Shown here one piece after another: positions 21,290-30,818 of a stretch of 64,000 nucleotides of DNA; positions within the stretch are counted from its first letter, which is position 1; the number at the start of each line of letters is the position of its first letter. The stretch is from Blastomussa wellsi (Eukaryota; Cnidaria; Anthozoa; Scleractinia; Plerogyridae). Position numbers and translations under genes: made by a program. The notes under the pieces were generated by a model. That model worked only from the letters and a program-made list of their open reading frames with translations. It was not told the origin of the DNA and ran no database searches. The stretch is taken from NCBI GenBank assembly GCA_947652115.1, contig OX393561.1:7882351-7946350 (forward strand). Direction: 5' to 3'.

Positions 21290-22090
21290 GGAAGTTAAGC
21301 ATTACAGAAAGTTCTTGAAAATGTCAAGGGATATATGATTATGGGAAAAAAGGAATCTTGAAACATACTTGTTATTTTGGATATCAACTGCTTTCGAGAC
21401 TGAAAAATAGGTTTACTTTTAGGTTGCAAAGTGAGAAACAGTAAACAACAAACCATCATTATCAATGATATTTTATCCCTTAGAGGGGAATTATCATATA
21501 TACTTGTTCTATACTTGATATACTTGTTATTATTGTTCACTGTATTTAACTGCATTCATAACTGCAGAAAATTAAATTTACTTTTCAGTCGGTCGCATAG
21601 TGTATAATAGTAAACAACCAAACTATCATTATGATATCTTATCCCTTAGAAGGGAAAAATCATATAGGCATCTTGTATTAGGAAAAAGGAATCATGCAAT
21701 ATACAGTCTTGTTATTTTGGATACAGTACTGTATAAACTGCATTCAAAACTGCAGATTTTAGGTTGTATAGTAAGCAACAGTAGACAACCAAACTATCAT
21801 TATGATATCTTATCCCCTAGAGGGGAATTATCATAAAGGCATCTTGGGGAAAAGGAATCATGCAATATACTTTTTATTTTGGATACACTGTATAAACTTC
21901 ATTCATGACTGCAGATTTTAGGATGCATAGTGAGAAACAGTAAACAACCAAACCATCATTATGATTTCTTATCCCCTAGAGGGGAATAAGCATATAGGCA
22001 AGAATTAAATTTACTTTCAGGTTGCACAGTGAGGAACAGTGGAGAACCAAACTTTTATTTGACATTTTATCCCTAAGGGTGAAATAATCA
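21290..22090. repeat. Minisatellite, ~165-bp unit, about five copies
   Basis: Each unit contains the order CAACCAAAC(T/C)ATCATTATGAT, TCTTATCCCCTAGAGGGGAA, a CATATAGGCA-like word, CATGCAATATAC, TTTTGGATACA and CTGCATTCATAACTGCAGA. Units start near 21450, 21610, 21785, 21945 and 22045. Every copy centres on the palindrome CCCCTAGAGGGG or a variant. Confidence 0.75.
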
Positions 22091-22355
22091 AATTGGCATA
22101 TTTTGTAAAATCATGGAGAATAAAAGCAGATTTTTCAATTATTTTTGTGCTCATTTACAGAGATTCTATTCAAATTGTTTTGCAACAGCATATGAAACAA
22201 TATTACTGTTAACTGGTTGAGTCACTTAAAACATTTTGGGTGTATAATAATTTTCAGACATTGCATTGCTTGTGCATTTGAAGCAATACTATTCATGTTG
22301 ATCATTTCTTTTTTTATTTGGTGGCTCCTAAAGGAGCCGTTTGGTAGAAGTTCAT

Positions 22356-23414
22356 TCATTCAAAGAATGCCATGTCCAGCTCTGTGATGGTAGCTTCCCT
22401 AAAACAAATGTAATTGCCATCTGCTTCTGGAAACTGTTTCCGTATGGCCAGTACGACGCATGCTGGAATCACTTTCCTTCTCTTCCTTCCAAGTATTCCG
22501 TAAACCCACCAAACATATTGGCGATAAGCTGCATAGCGATAGTTGCTGAAGATCACAATAAGTTTTATTAATGTTTAAAAACACTAATAAACTAAAATGT
22601 AATTTGGATTAACCATGGACACATTAAAAAATAATGGAGTATTAATGTATTTACATGGCACTGTGTAACCAAAGAATTAAAACAAAAATATCATAAATAT
22701 TATAATTTTAAGTCATATCTTTGAACAATCATCTCCAAAGCATAAACCTAAATTCATATTTTTTCTGGTAACACTAGTGAGACATGAATCACTCATTGTA
22801 CTAAGACTGCACTTAGTATAGTTAGTATAAACTGCTCATCAGTTTGTTAATTAATATATTAAACAGTAAAATTAACCATTGTTTATAATAGTCATAACTT
22901 TAGCTATAGCGAGCCATACAACTCTTACCGAAGGTAAAGGTAAAGGCGTTCTGTTGCGATAATGGAAGCCTACGATAGCAGTCCCTAGCACCGCTCGATT
23001 CAAACAAACCATGGGAAACTCTTCATGCTCAGTAATACAAGAAATATCTTCGTGTCACCGCCAAGAAGTAAAATGAAAATACAAACAATTGAAGAAAAAA
23101 TAACTGATTACGGCTTTATTTAACCGTCTTTTAACATGTTTTAATATCTACACAGACATATTAAATTGTTTTTCCATTCACTGCAACCAATATATGCAGT
23201 GCAAACTTAAAATTCTACCTTCCATTTTGTTTTCTGCTTCCGGCTGTTCTTGGCAACAAAGACATTCTCTTTGCGTCGACATGACTCCACATTCCTCACA
23301 AGTACACCAAAATGTGCCTCCCAACCGATCGATTTCTTCGTTTTCTTCGTTTTCGTCTTCTGCAGGATTTGGTACTCGTTCAGGCTCAAAGCGGTAAGGT
23401 TCAAGACCCGCCAT
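22356..23414 (-). CDS. Three-exon P2RX7 C-terminal-domain-like protein
   Basis: Exon 1 (23414-23219) starts MAGLEPYRF and carries WCTCEECGVM and ECLCCQE. Exon 2 (23047-22929) carries CITEHEEFPMVCL. Exon 3 (about 22567-22356) carries AAYRQYVWWVYGILG and KVIPACVV. These are the three blocks of the zinc-binding P2RX7_C domain, without any channel part. Exon 1 to 2 joins in phase (donor GTAGAA). The exon 2 donor GTAAGA and the TCTTCAG acceptor of exon 3 leave a small phase mismatch that I cannot resolve. It lies inside the Kolobok-like element and is transcribed from its right inverted repeat. Channel function is excluded; role in transposition is unknown. Confidence 0.7.
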
Positions 23415-23884
23415 GACCTCGAGCATAAACACGCTTGTCAGCACAAAATCTCTTGCACGGAAAGACGTCACGCTTAGCGGCCTGGCCAGGCCTGGCAGCT
23501 GAGTATTTGTGTCAAAATGGCGGCCATCGAGGCCGATATTTTGGGCTTCTTTCATGGCTAATTTCTCGGAATAGCATGAACTTCAGAAGCTGAAACTTCG
23601 GTGAGTAACTAAACTCGATATAAGCTTTCTATTGGTGATGTCAAAAAAATACGGTTTTTGGAGTGAACTTCTCCTTTAACAAAAAAGACTTCGATAATTT
23701 CCTTAAAATCGACCCAAATCTTTGATATTCTGGAAAAACACTTCGTGTAAGCTACCCCAAAACGGTTTATTAGTTTCCAGGCCCTAAAAAGCGAACTTGG
23801 GGCTAGCTGAAAGTGAGGCTGTATTTATCTGGACATATGTGTCCACTTAGTATGTTAAGGATTAAATAGAAATATATTCACTCT

Positions 23885-24155
23885 TAAATAAGGTGTGTTT
23901 CTGCAACACACCTTTTCTTGTCCTCTAAACAACACGCCTTAAATACACACCTTTTCATGTGTTACCCGAACACACCTTGGTGAGCTATCTATACACACCT
24001 TGGTGTGTTTCCAAAACACACCTTAAGTTATGTTTCATGCTTGTCCTAAATTTGACGCACTTTCAGGTGTGTTCTGCAAAAAGATGTGTTTTGTCACACT
24101 TCTTGATGTGTAACAAAGCACACCTTTAGTTGTGTTCTCAAAACACACCTTGTCA
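23885..24155. repeat. Cluster of GGTGTGTT / AACACACC words
   Basis: In about 270 bases there are at least twelve copies of ACACACCTT or its inverse AAGGTGTGT, in both orientations and at irregular spacing, with degenerate copies such as AAGATGTGTT. The spacing is too irregular for a simple tandem repeat. The core AGGTGTG resembles the T-box half-site; function is inference. Confidence 0.7.
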
Positions 24156-24868
24156 GATGCTCTAAACTATAACATTTACATAATTACTTGCACAAAACAT
24201 CAGCAGTACTCCACAAATGGTTTATTGACCTTTTACAAACAATTCATATATAACAATTTTCAAATTACTATTCTCCTTTGTTTCTGTATAACTTCACAAA
24301 ATTTTGAATTGTACCTAAGTTAACTTTTTTGGCAAAGCAAAGAAAATTTATTCGACCGTTCTTATATCATTTTGAAAGGAAGTAATGCAGTATTTCCATT
24401 GTAAAAAAACTAGATACTAACTACACAGCTTGATAATGATACAAAATGTTGTTCAAATGACATCAAAATATTGCTTACAGCACATAAATTCAGGAAAACC
24501 ACAACATCTGCCCTTATCTCCTGTGATCATTTAAAATGCAGTGCAGCTACAACAGACTTGGACATAAATGCCCTTTGGTTGACTAAAATTCTCAAATAAA
24601 ATTAGGTTCTAAGTGCCTTAGTTTTAACTTCAATGTTGTTTTAATTGACAAGGTTACCTACATGTATTTTTACCAAGTTGGGATTTTGAGTTGGATTTTC
24701 AAGCTAGATCATCTCTGTTTTTCTTGTGGTTACATGCAGTTAAAGGGCCCTAGTCAGCCACAACTTTGTTATTGTTTACATGCCAGAATTCCAGTACTAT
24801 ATTTTACGCAGAGCCTTTCGAAACAAAAAAAAAATCGCTTAGGAAACAAGCTAAAGGTACAATGTAAT
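24156..24868. other. Gene-free AT-rich stretch
   Basis: I find no exon, terminal repeat or RNA gene. The 24662-25162 open frame merely runs into the following MITE. Confidence 0.4.
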
Positions 24869-24872
24869 TTAA

Positions 24873-25169
24873 AGTGGTACTACGATGAAAAAATTTTGTA
24901 TCGATCTCTTTCGATTCCGATTTTAGATTTGACAAGAATGCACCATGCCAATTATCACGCATCAATTTTCGAAATAAGTCTGTTTTTTGAACGACAAATT
25001 TTTGTCTGCCATTACCAGATTCGATTTCAGTTGATTTGCATTGAGAGAGCAACTGGACTGAAGTCAAATCTGGTAATGGCGGACAGTTTAAACAAGAATT
25101 CATCGTTAAAAAAAAAACAGACTTATCGAAAGAGAACAAGGACAACATTTTTTTCATTGTAGTACCACT
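24873..25169. mobile_element. 297-bp hairpin MITE with TTAA target site
   Basis: TTAA at 24869-24872 and 25170-25173. Ends are AGTGGTACTAC(G/A)ATGAAAAAA and its inverse. A second inner pair around TCTGCCATTACCAGATT / AATCTGGTAATGGCGGA makes much of it self-complementary. No coding capacity of its own. Mobilised by a piggyBac- or Kolobok-type enzyme (inference from TTAA). Confidence 0.8.
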
Positions 25170-25173
25170 TTAA

Positions 25174-25971
25174 ACATTTCCAGTGACATAACCTTAACTA
25201 TACAATACAATTGTGCTTCACCATACAATTTCAATAATTTCAGTCAAGGCTCTGAACCTTGAACCTGGGTTGTTCCATGTACCTAAAACAATAATATAAA
25301 CAAAAACAAATATATAATTTATTTCAATTGGCATATACATGTACTGTCATATAGCTGAACAAAAGGCAAAATATTATGTCTTGTTGGTTCAAATGCCTCA
25401 CCACTAGGGAAACTCAGAATAATGGGGAACTCACCAAGAATCAAAACCAAGAAAGTGTGAGAGATTTAGGGGTACAGCTATAGCAATACCACAGTCCCTG
25501 TTCTACATGTATTCCATAGTAACAGTCTACAGAATTTCACTTCAGCCAGGAGAAAAGCAATAGGGCCTTTTTCTACTAGACCAAATCTATTTAGTGGTAT
25601 TCAAAGGGTGCTGCCACAGCGATTATCAAGTGGCATACTGCAGGGGCTTCAAAATGTTTTGAAGTGGTGTAAGTAACTAGAGTAGGCAGCTGAGACATAA
25701 TACCTGTAAATGTTATTATCATGAGCTGATTTCTACAACTGAGAAGCCGGTGACCTGTAATCAAGTAACTGGCTGGGAACTACAGCACTTGACACCTTGT
25801 TTTCAAATAACGTAAACCGAGAGCCCGGCCACTAAACTTAGTAAGAGGTTTACAATGTTTACAGTTAAACTCCGAAAAACTGTGAACACCTGCATGTAAA
25901 ACTGTTTCTTATTGTTTGGCGACCAATCAGATGCAAAATGAAACCGCAATATGCAACTGCAAGAGTTAAGG
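25174..25971. other. Gene-free stretch before the Harbinger
   Basis: Mixed sequence with no supported exon or repeat. A minus-strand open frame (25803-26081) overlaps the Harbinger end and has no coding character. Confidence 0.4.
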
Positions 25972-26137
25972 CAGGGGTCGCACTGTAGACTTTTTATGTT
26001 TTTGTCGCGCCATAAGTTGTCGTGCAAATATGTCGGGACATTTACGCTACCGGGGTCAAAGGGGTCGCACGTATGCGACAAGGTGATATAAGATACGAGT
26101 ATGTTATTTTACGCGCGAAAAAAGCGCCAAACCAATT

Positions 26138-27373
26138 TTGTTAGCTATGAGGCTGGTTCTCGTTTTGTTGGCGACTTTTCTCCAATCTGTCTTTAATTTC
26201 TTTACTCTACAAAACCTTATTGGTTTGTATGCTTTTAACAACATTCGCCGACGGCAAATGTTGGCAATTGCTGCTGTGTACCGACACAGGCGGAGGCAGA
26301 GAAGAAGGCGAAATCGATTGAGGTATTGGTGTTTACCGCGGCCACGACAATCATGGTTCGAGATCCACTATAATGATCACAGGATTCCCGATGATTACTT
26401 TAAGCAGCAACTCCGAGTTCGGAGAGCAACTTTCAATGAACTTTTAAACATGGTAAATCCACATGTTGCGAGACAAGATACATTTATGCGAAACTGTATT
26501 CCACCGGAAAAGATATTGGCGATTGGTTTATACAGACTAGCCCATGGAAATTCGTATGTGTCCATTGCTCCCGTTTTTAACGTCGGGAAGTCAACAGTCA
26601 TCGAAGCGGTACAAGATGTCGTGAACGTTCTATATGATCAGCGAAATCAATACATCAAGTTCCCTACTACAATCGCAGAGACGACCGAGTGCATTGAAAC
26701 TTTTCAGAGAACAAGATCTGAATTACCCAACGTTGTTGGTGCTATAGACGGCACACATATCCCAATCATCGCGCCAAGAGTAGATGCAGTGGACTACTTT
26801 AGTCGCTACCAGCAGCATGACATGATCGTTCAAGGAGTTGTAAATGGTACGGGAAAGTTCATTGATGCAGTTGCAGGATTCCCTGGGAGTGCTCATGATG
26901 CAAGGGTTCTTAGAAACAGTAACATTTATCAAGAAGCTGAAAATGGAAACATCTTACAGGCCCCAATAGTGAATATCGATGGGAATGACATAGGTCCTTA
27001 CCTAGTTGGAGACAGCGCTTATCCCCTTGCACCTTGGCTTATCAAGCCATTTCCAGAGGGAACAAATGACCCCGACGAAAAAACCTTCAACAAGGAGCTT
27101 AGCAGAGCAAGAGTTGTAGTAGAGCGAGCATTTGAAATTTTAAAGGGTTGCTGGAGAGTTCTACAGAAACGCCTAGACAGCTCCCTGAATTTCGCTATCA
27201 AGACCACTATTGCATGCATTGTCCTTCATAACTTTTGCATAGAGGCTAACGATGACTGGGATGATGACGACGACGATGGCCCATCCGACAATGATGGAAA
27301 CAATAATTTAGTTTTTGGAGATGCTGATGAAATACGAGGCGTACTAAAGGACTTTGTTTGCGGCAACGTGTAG
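26138..27373 (+). CDS. Harbinger transposase (HARBI1-like, DDE_Tnp_4)
   Basis: A complete 411-residue frame. An N-terminal hydrophobic and then Arg-rich leader precedes the HTH (YVSIAPVFNVGKSTVIEAV). The catalytic triad is VGAIDGTHIPI (Asp), YLVGDSAYPLAPW (Asp) and ARVVVERAFEILKGCWRVL (Glu), followed by IACIVLHNFCIE. The C-terminus is an Asp-rich run. It cuts and joins element ends together with the Myb-like partner. No frame break is visible, so it could be catalytically intact. Confidence 0.9.
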   Translation: MLAMRLVLVLLATFLQSVFNFFTLQNLIGLYAFNNIRRRQMLAIAAVYRHRRRQRRRRNRLRYWCLPRPRQSWFEIHYNDHRIPDDYFKQQLRVRRATFNELLNMVNPHVARQDTFMRNCIPPEKILAIGLYRLAHGNSYVSIAPVFNVGKSTVIEAVQDVVNVLYDQRNQYIKFPTTIAETTECIETFQRTRSELPNVVGAIDGTHIPIIAPRVDAVDYFSRYQQHDMIVQGVVNGTGKFIDAVAGFPGSAHDARVLRNSNIYQEAENGNILQAPIVNIDGNDIGPYLVGDSAYPLAPWLIKPFPEGTNDPDEKTFNKELSRARVVVERAFEILKGCWRVLQKRLDSSLNFAIKTTIACIVLHNFCIEANDDWDDDDDDGPSDNDGNNNLVFGDADEIRGVLKDFVCGNV

Positions 27374-27802
27374 ATGATTTTAAAATATTTTATTGTACAG
27401 CATCTAATATGTTATAATCAGCAATGTTGAAAAACATTTTTAAAACCACCTTCCCTCTTAATTGAAATCTTTTGATTGCGTTACATTACAAAAATGTGAC
27501 ATTCTATGTGTTACAGCCAAGAAATGGGCATGACTTTTTTTCAAGTAAATCAGTCAATTTTCTTAAATCGTTTTTCGGAATCATGACTTTCTTTTATCTG
27601 GATTATTAGCGAAACAAATTTTTAAAAACATCACATTACCTATCAAATATTGACGTTTCAGTTCTAGCCTTCAAAAAGTTCATCCGGTTGAAAAAAACTT
27701 GAAAGAAATAAAAAATATCACAAGCTAGCAAGCCTGATCAATGCATTAAATCACATCAAACAGTAACAAAGCCATTGTCCAAGTGTTCATTACTTTGTTA
27801 GT
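27374..27802. other. Intergenic stretch between the convergent Harbinger genes
   Basis: AT-rich 3' flanks of both genes. No ORF or repeat is supported. Confidence 0.5.
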
Positions 27803-28717
27803 TCATTCTTTCTGTGTATTCTTACTATCCATGTACCTGCTAAAAGAGTTGACAAGTTGAGTCATGAGCTGCAACTGCTGGGCTTGTGAATCTTGCATTC
27901 GTTCCATAACCCGAGCCATCTGCTCCCCCTCTGTTGTAAACTTTTTTATGGCTTCACCAATAGAGGTGTCTTCTTCGCTGTCGCTGTCCACGCGGGAAGG
28001 ACGCTTCACAGTCTTTTTCCTTTCTCTTCGTTTGACTACAGATTTAGCTGCTGTCGCCGGGGTTTTAGGTGAGCTAGAGCTGGATGCCGCTTCGGCAGCG
28101 CTTGCTGTTGGACTGTCCTCTGACAAGCTTCCACTATTCTGCGAAGTTGTTGGTTGCTGTATTCCAGCCTGTTCTACGTTGCTGCACGTGATAATGTCAC
28201 GGCAGCCTAAAACAGCATCGATTTGGTCGTAATGTGGACTTTTACGGAGATTTCCCCCGCTTTGCCGTCGGTTCCAGTCCTTTTTGTCTTTGTACTGATT
28301 TTTAAGATGCTTCACTTTGCGCTGGCACTGTTCTACGGTTTTCTGCAGCCCTTGTTTTTCGTTTAGCGCTCTCGTGATATCCTCCCATGCTTTCCGGCTG
28401 TCCTTGCTTTCAATTTTCTCGATGTTTTCTGCCCAAAGCTGCAAAAGTACTCTCTCGTCATTAAAGTTCCACCGTTCTCTTTGGGCCGCGGACTTCTTGG
28501 AGCTTGCAGAGCTTGCTGATGAGCTTGTCTCTCCTAAGGAGGCTGCTTGTGGAACAGGAGATTGTGTTCGAGGCTACTCTGGTTGGCGAAAGGACAAAGC
28601 TGGTTGTGGCGGCTGTGTGTTTTGGTGAAAAGGAATCTGTGAACCACTTCCACTGTAACAAGGGTACTGAGAATACTGAAAAGCTTGCGAGAATTCGTAC
28701 GGATTGAAGTTGGCCAT
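27803..28717 (-). pseudogene. Harbinger Myb/SANT-like partner, one amber codon
   Basis: ATG at 28717 (MANFNPYEFSQAF) opens a Gln/Pro-rich leader. Then come the SANT-like trihelix (RWNFNDERVLLQLWAEN, RKAWEDITRALN, KVKHLKNQYKDKKDW), a Ser/Ala linker with a basic patch (VKRRERKKTVKRPSR) and a coiled-coil tail. An in-frame TAG at 28574-28576 interrupts it about 47 codons in. The rest of the frame is clean. In this superfamily the protein escorts the transposase to the nucleus and the ends. The stop may be very recent or a base error. Confidence 0.8.
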
Positions 28718-29783
28718 GTTGAAGAATTTTAAAAGCACTTTTGAATTTAAACCCAGGAGCTGTGTACACGAGGCGTCTTTGCAGTATTGCGAAAATCCAA
28801 TTTATTTCGGTATGTCAGATTTGATTGGCGTTGCGACAGAAGAAAAATAAAAAAATGTTTTTTTAAGGCCACTAGGCAAGATATGACCTGCTTCGAGGCA
28901 GGACATCGGCCTCTTTGATCTTAAGGTGTCGCGGCCATAGTTATGTCTGGTCACGACATAAGGGTTGCACATGTCGCGAGCATGCGATGACAGAATTTAT
29001 GTAAAATGTAAACACCAAAAGCGTAAGTGCGACCCCTGAAAGGTTTGATTAGTCACGAAACAATGTGTTGCAATTTAACTTGGAGCGATCTAATTATGGA
29101 ACGTGTCTTAGTTCGTCGTACAACTGAGTGAATTGCTTACCTGAGGTTCCGCTATTTGACGCTCGCATCGTCGTTTTGAACAGCTGTATGTAGCACAAAC
29201 ACTCCACACTGTAATGATATGAAGGCAAACAACATTTTGCTTTGCTAAATAAGAGTTCAAACGCTGAAATCCTTGAGCTTGGTCGTTATTGTTCTCACCT
29301 TTCAAAAGGACGCCACAAGAATGGCGCGAAAACCGTGAGAACTTGGTAGCTAATATGAAAACCGCTGACTAGAAGGCTCACTTTCGACCCATTCGACCGT
29401 GTTTTCTACGCTTTCTAGGGAAACATTTTTTAGGAGTTCTCTTGTCGTCAAAGTCCGATTTAATTCTTCAAATTCGAATTACTCTGCATATTCAGAATAG
29501 CTTTGCTATTAATTTCGCCGATATGCTAGGCGTACGCCCCGTCGAAAGCAAGCCATGCAGCTTCATTGATTGAAGAATCACGATCGTGGCTTTCATTACT
29601 ATGCTGTTTGGCTGAACCGGACTACTTTTTCAAATCCTATTTGTCTTGTATCTTTGTGACCACGACAAAACAATAATATAACATCAGATTTCTTTCATTT
29701 GTCTTCAAGACATTATTTCATCCAGTGATAATTTAAAATGTGTTAGGTTCACCCCTTTAAAAATATTGGAAATATTGAATTAA
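28718..29783. other. Harbinger right end and unique flank
   Basis: To 29038 this is the Harbinger subterminal region, with GTCGCG/CATGCGACA-like words mirrored from the left end. From 29039 to 29783 I see no exon or repeat. The 3' end of the interrupted LINE-1 should fall near 29640-29780 but carries no clear tail. Confidence 0.4.
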
Positions 29784-30331
29784 TTATGCACTAAAGTAGC
29801 CAAGGTGTGTTGCCATTAAAGGTGTGTTGTTGTTGTTATTGCTTTGATTGGGATCTTTCCTTATGTCATTATTCATCTCACTGAACCACCTTTGTAATGC
29901 GATATCCTTCAGTCTTTGTCTAATAATGCTTACAATTCCTATATCTGACAAATGTGCTTCTTCCCAAAGATTTCCTAAACCTATATGATCGAAAAAGTTT
30001 TTGATTTTTTGACTCCAGAAAACTTTGTCTTTAGTCCGTTTTATATCATTGTAAGCCATTTGAGAAAATTTATAACAATTATTCTCTTCGTGTTTAGCTA
30101 AAGTAAGCCAAAACTTGAAAGTTCTGCATTGGTCTTTAATTCGCAGTGGAAATCTGCCTGTTTCGGCTCTACAGGCGTTATTGTTACAATATTTACTCAC
30201 ACCTAATAGCCATTTCAAGAATTTATTTTGAACAAGTTCTGCTGGGTCTGTATTGAGTTTGTCATTCCAGTCAACGCCCCAGATTTCACTACCATACAGG
30301 AGTATGGAGATGCTAATGTATCGATTAGTTT
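29784..30331 (-). pseudogene. LINE-1 reverse transcriptase, C-terminal part
   Basis: Carries LIDTLASP, then after a one-base frame break YGSEIWGVDWN and FLKWLLGVSKY, then a 140-residue tail (RTFKFWLTLAKHEEN, IGLGNLWEEAHL, RQRLKDIALQRWFSEM). It matches the region after the RT palm in LINE proteins. It stops at 29784 and continues the RT at 57.6-58.7 kb. Confidence 0.75.
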
Positions 30332-30335
30332 AATT

Positions 30336-30640
30336 CTAAAATTAAACGAGACTTACCTTAAGTCAATGTTTGATTGGAATTCTTTCTCGTCACCAGTCAG
30401 GAACGAAGGAGTTACATGAGAAGCATGCGCATGCTAGCAAGTCAATCTTCAACGCGCGCGTGTGCTGGAGAAAGCGGAACGAAGGAGTCGGGTGGGTAGC
30501 CCAGCGGGAGGGCATGTAACTCCTTCGTTCCTGACTGGTGACGAGAAAGAATTCCAATCAAACATCGACTCAAGGTAAGTCTCGTTTAATTTTAGAATTC
30601 TATCTCGTCCCCAGTCCTAGTCACTGCGGAGCTACATGAG
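30336..30640. repeat. DIRS-1 left terminal repeat plus internal complementary region
   Basis: The terminus 30336-30420 is repeated inverted at 30513-30597, giving a long hairpin around ACTGGTGACGAGAAAGAATT. Immediately after, 30598-30640 repeats the inverse of the right terminus (CTATCTCGTCCCCAGTCCTA). The region thus joins complements of both ends, the known ICR that templates completion of a circular DIRS intermediate. Confidence 0.85.
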
Positions 30641-30818
30641 ATTTGAAAGTCCAGTACACGCAAGCCCCAAAGGGAAATGGTGTAGACAGAAGCAGTCGAG
30701 AGTAGGAGTAACAAGGCCCTTTAATGTGATAACATAACAATCCTACATAATATATCTACTGTTGCATAATTATAAGCTGTACAAGCCTATCAGCCAGTTT
30801 ACCCTGGGAGAGTTGTTT

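Larger units (their letters stand above)
18829..23675. mobile_element. Kolobok-like DNA transposon with ~218-bp inverted repeats
   Basis: TTAA at 18825-18828 and 23676-23679 flanks AGGAGAAGTTCACTCC and its inverse. The inverted repeats run to about 19046 and from about 23457 and are nearly identical, so it is a young or gene-converted copy. Contents: a THAP exon, a transposase C-terminal exon, a minisatellite block and a leftward P2RX7-C-like gene. TTAA target, THAP and transposase type fit Kolobok. The DDE middle of the transposase is missing between 19482 and 19945. It inserted just upstream of the piggyBac transposase start. Confidence 0.8.
25972..29038. mobile_element. Harbinger (PIF-like) DNA transposon, near-complete
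   Basis: Termini CAGGGGTCGCACT at 25972 and its inverse AGTGCGACCCCTG ending 29038 enclose two convergent genes: transposase (+) and Myb/SANT-like protein (-). That is the standard two-gene Harbinger layout. A clean 3-bp target duplication is not evident, so the outer boundary may be off by a few bases. The GTCGCAC core is shared with the small element at 35.3-36.3 kb. Confidence 0.85.

Noticed and set aside
23178..23555. Full-length P2X receptor
   Set aside because: Only the C-terminal zinc domain blocks are present; no transmembrane or ligand-binding part is seen in the element.
15228..23852. piggyBac outer termini at TTAA near 15228 and 23850
   Set aside because: Only short words (TACT, CATATG) are shared between the two candidate ends; not enough to call inverted repeats.
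24662..25162. 166- and 117-codon open frames
   Set aside because: They read through the hairpin MITE on either strand; no domain, splice or start support.
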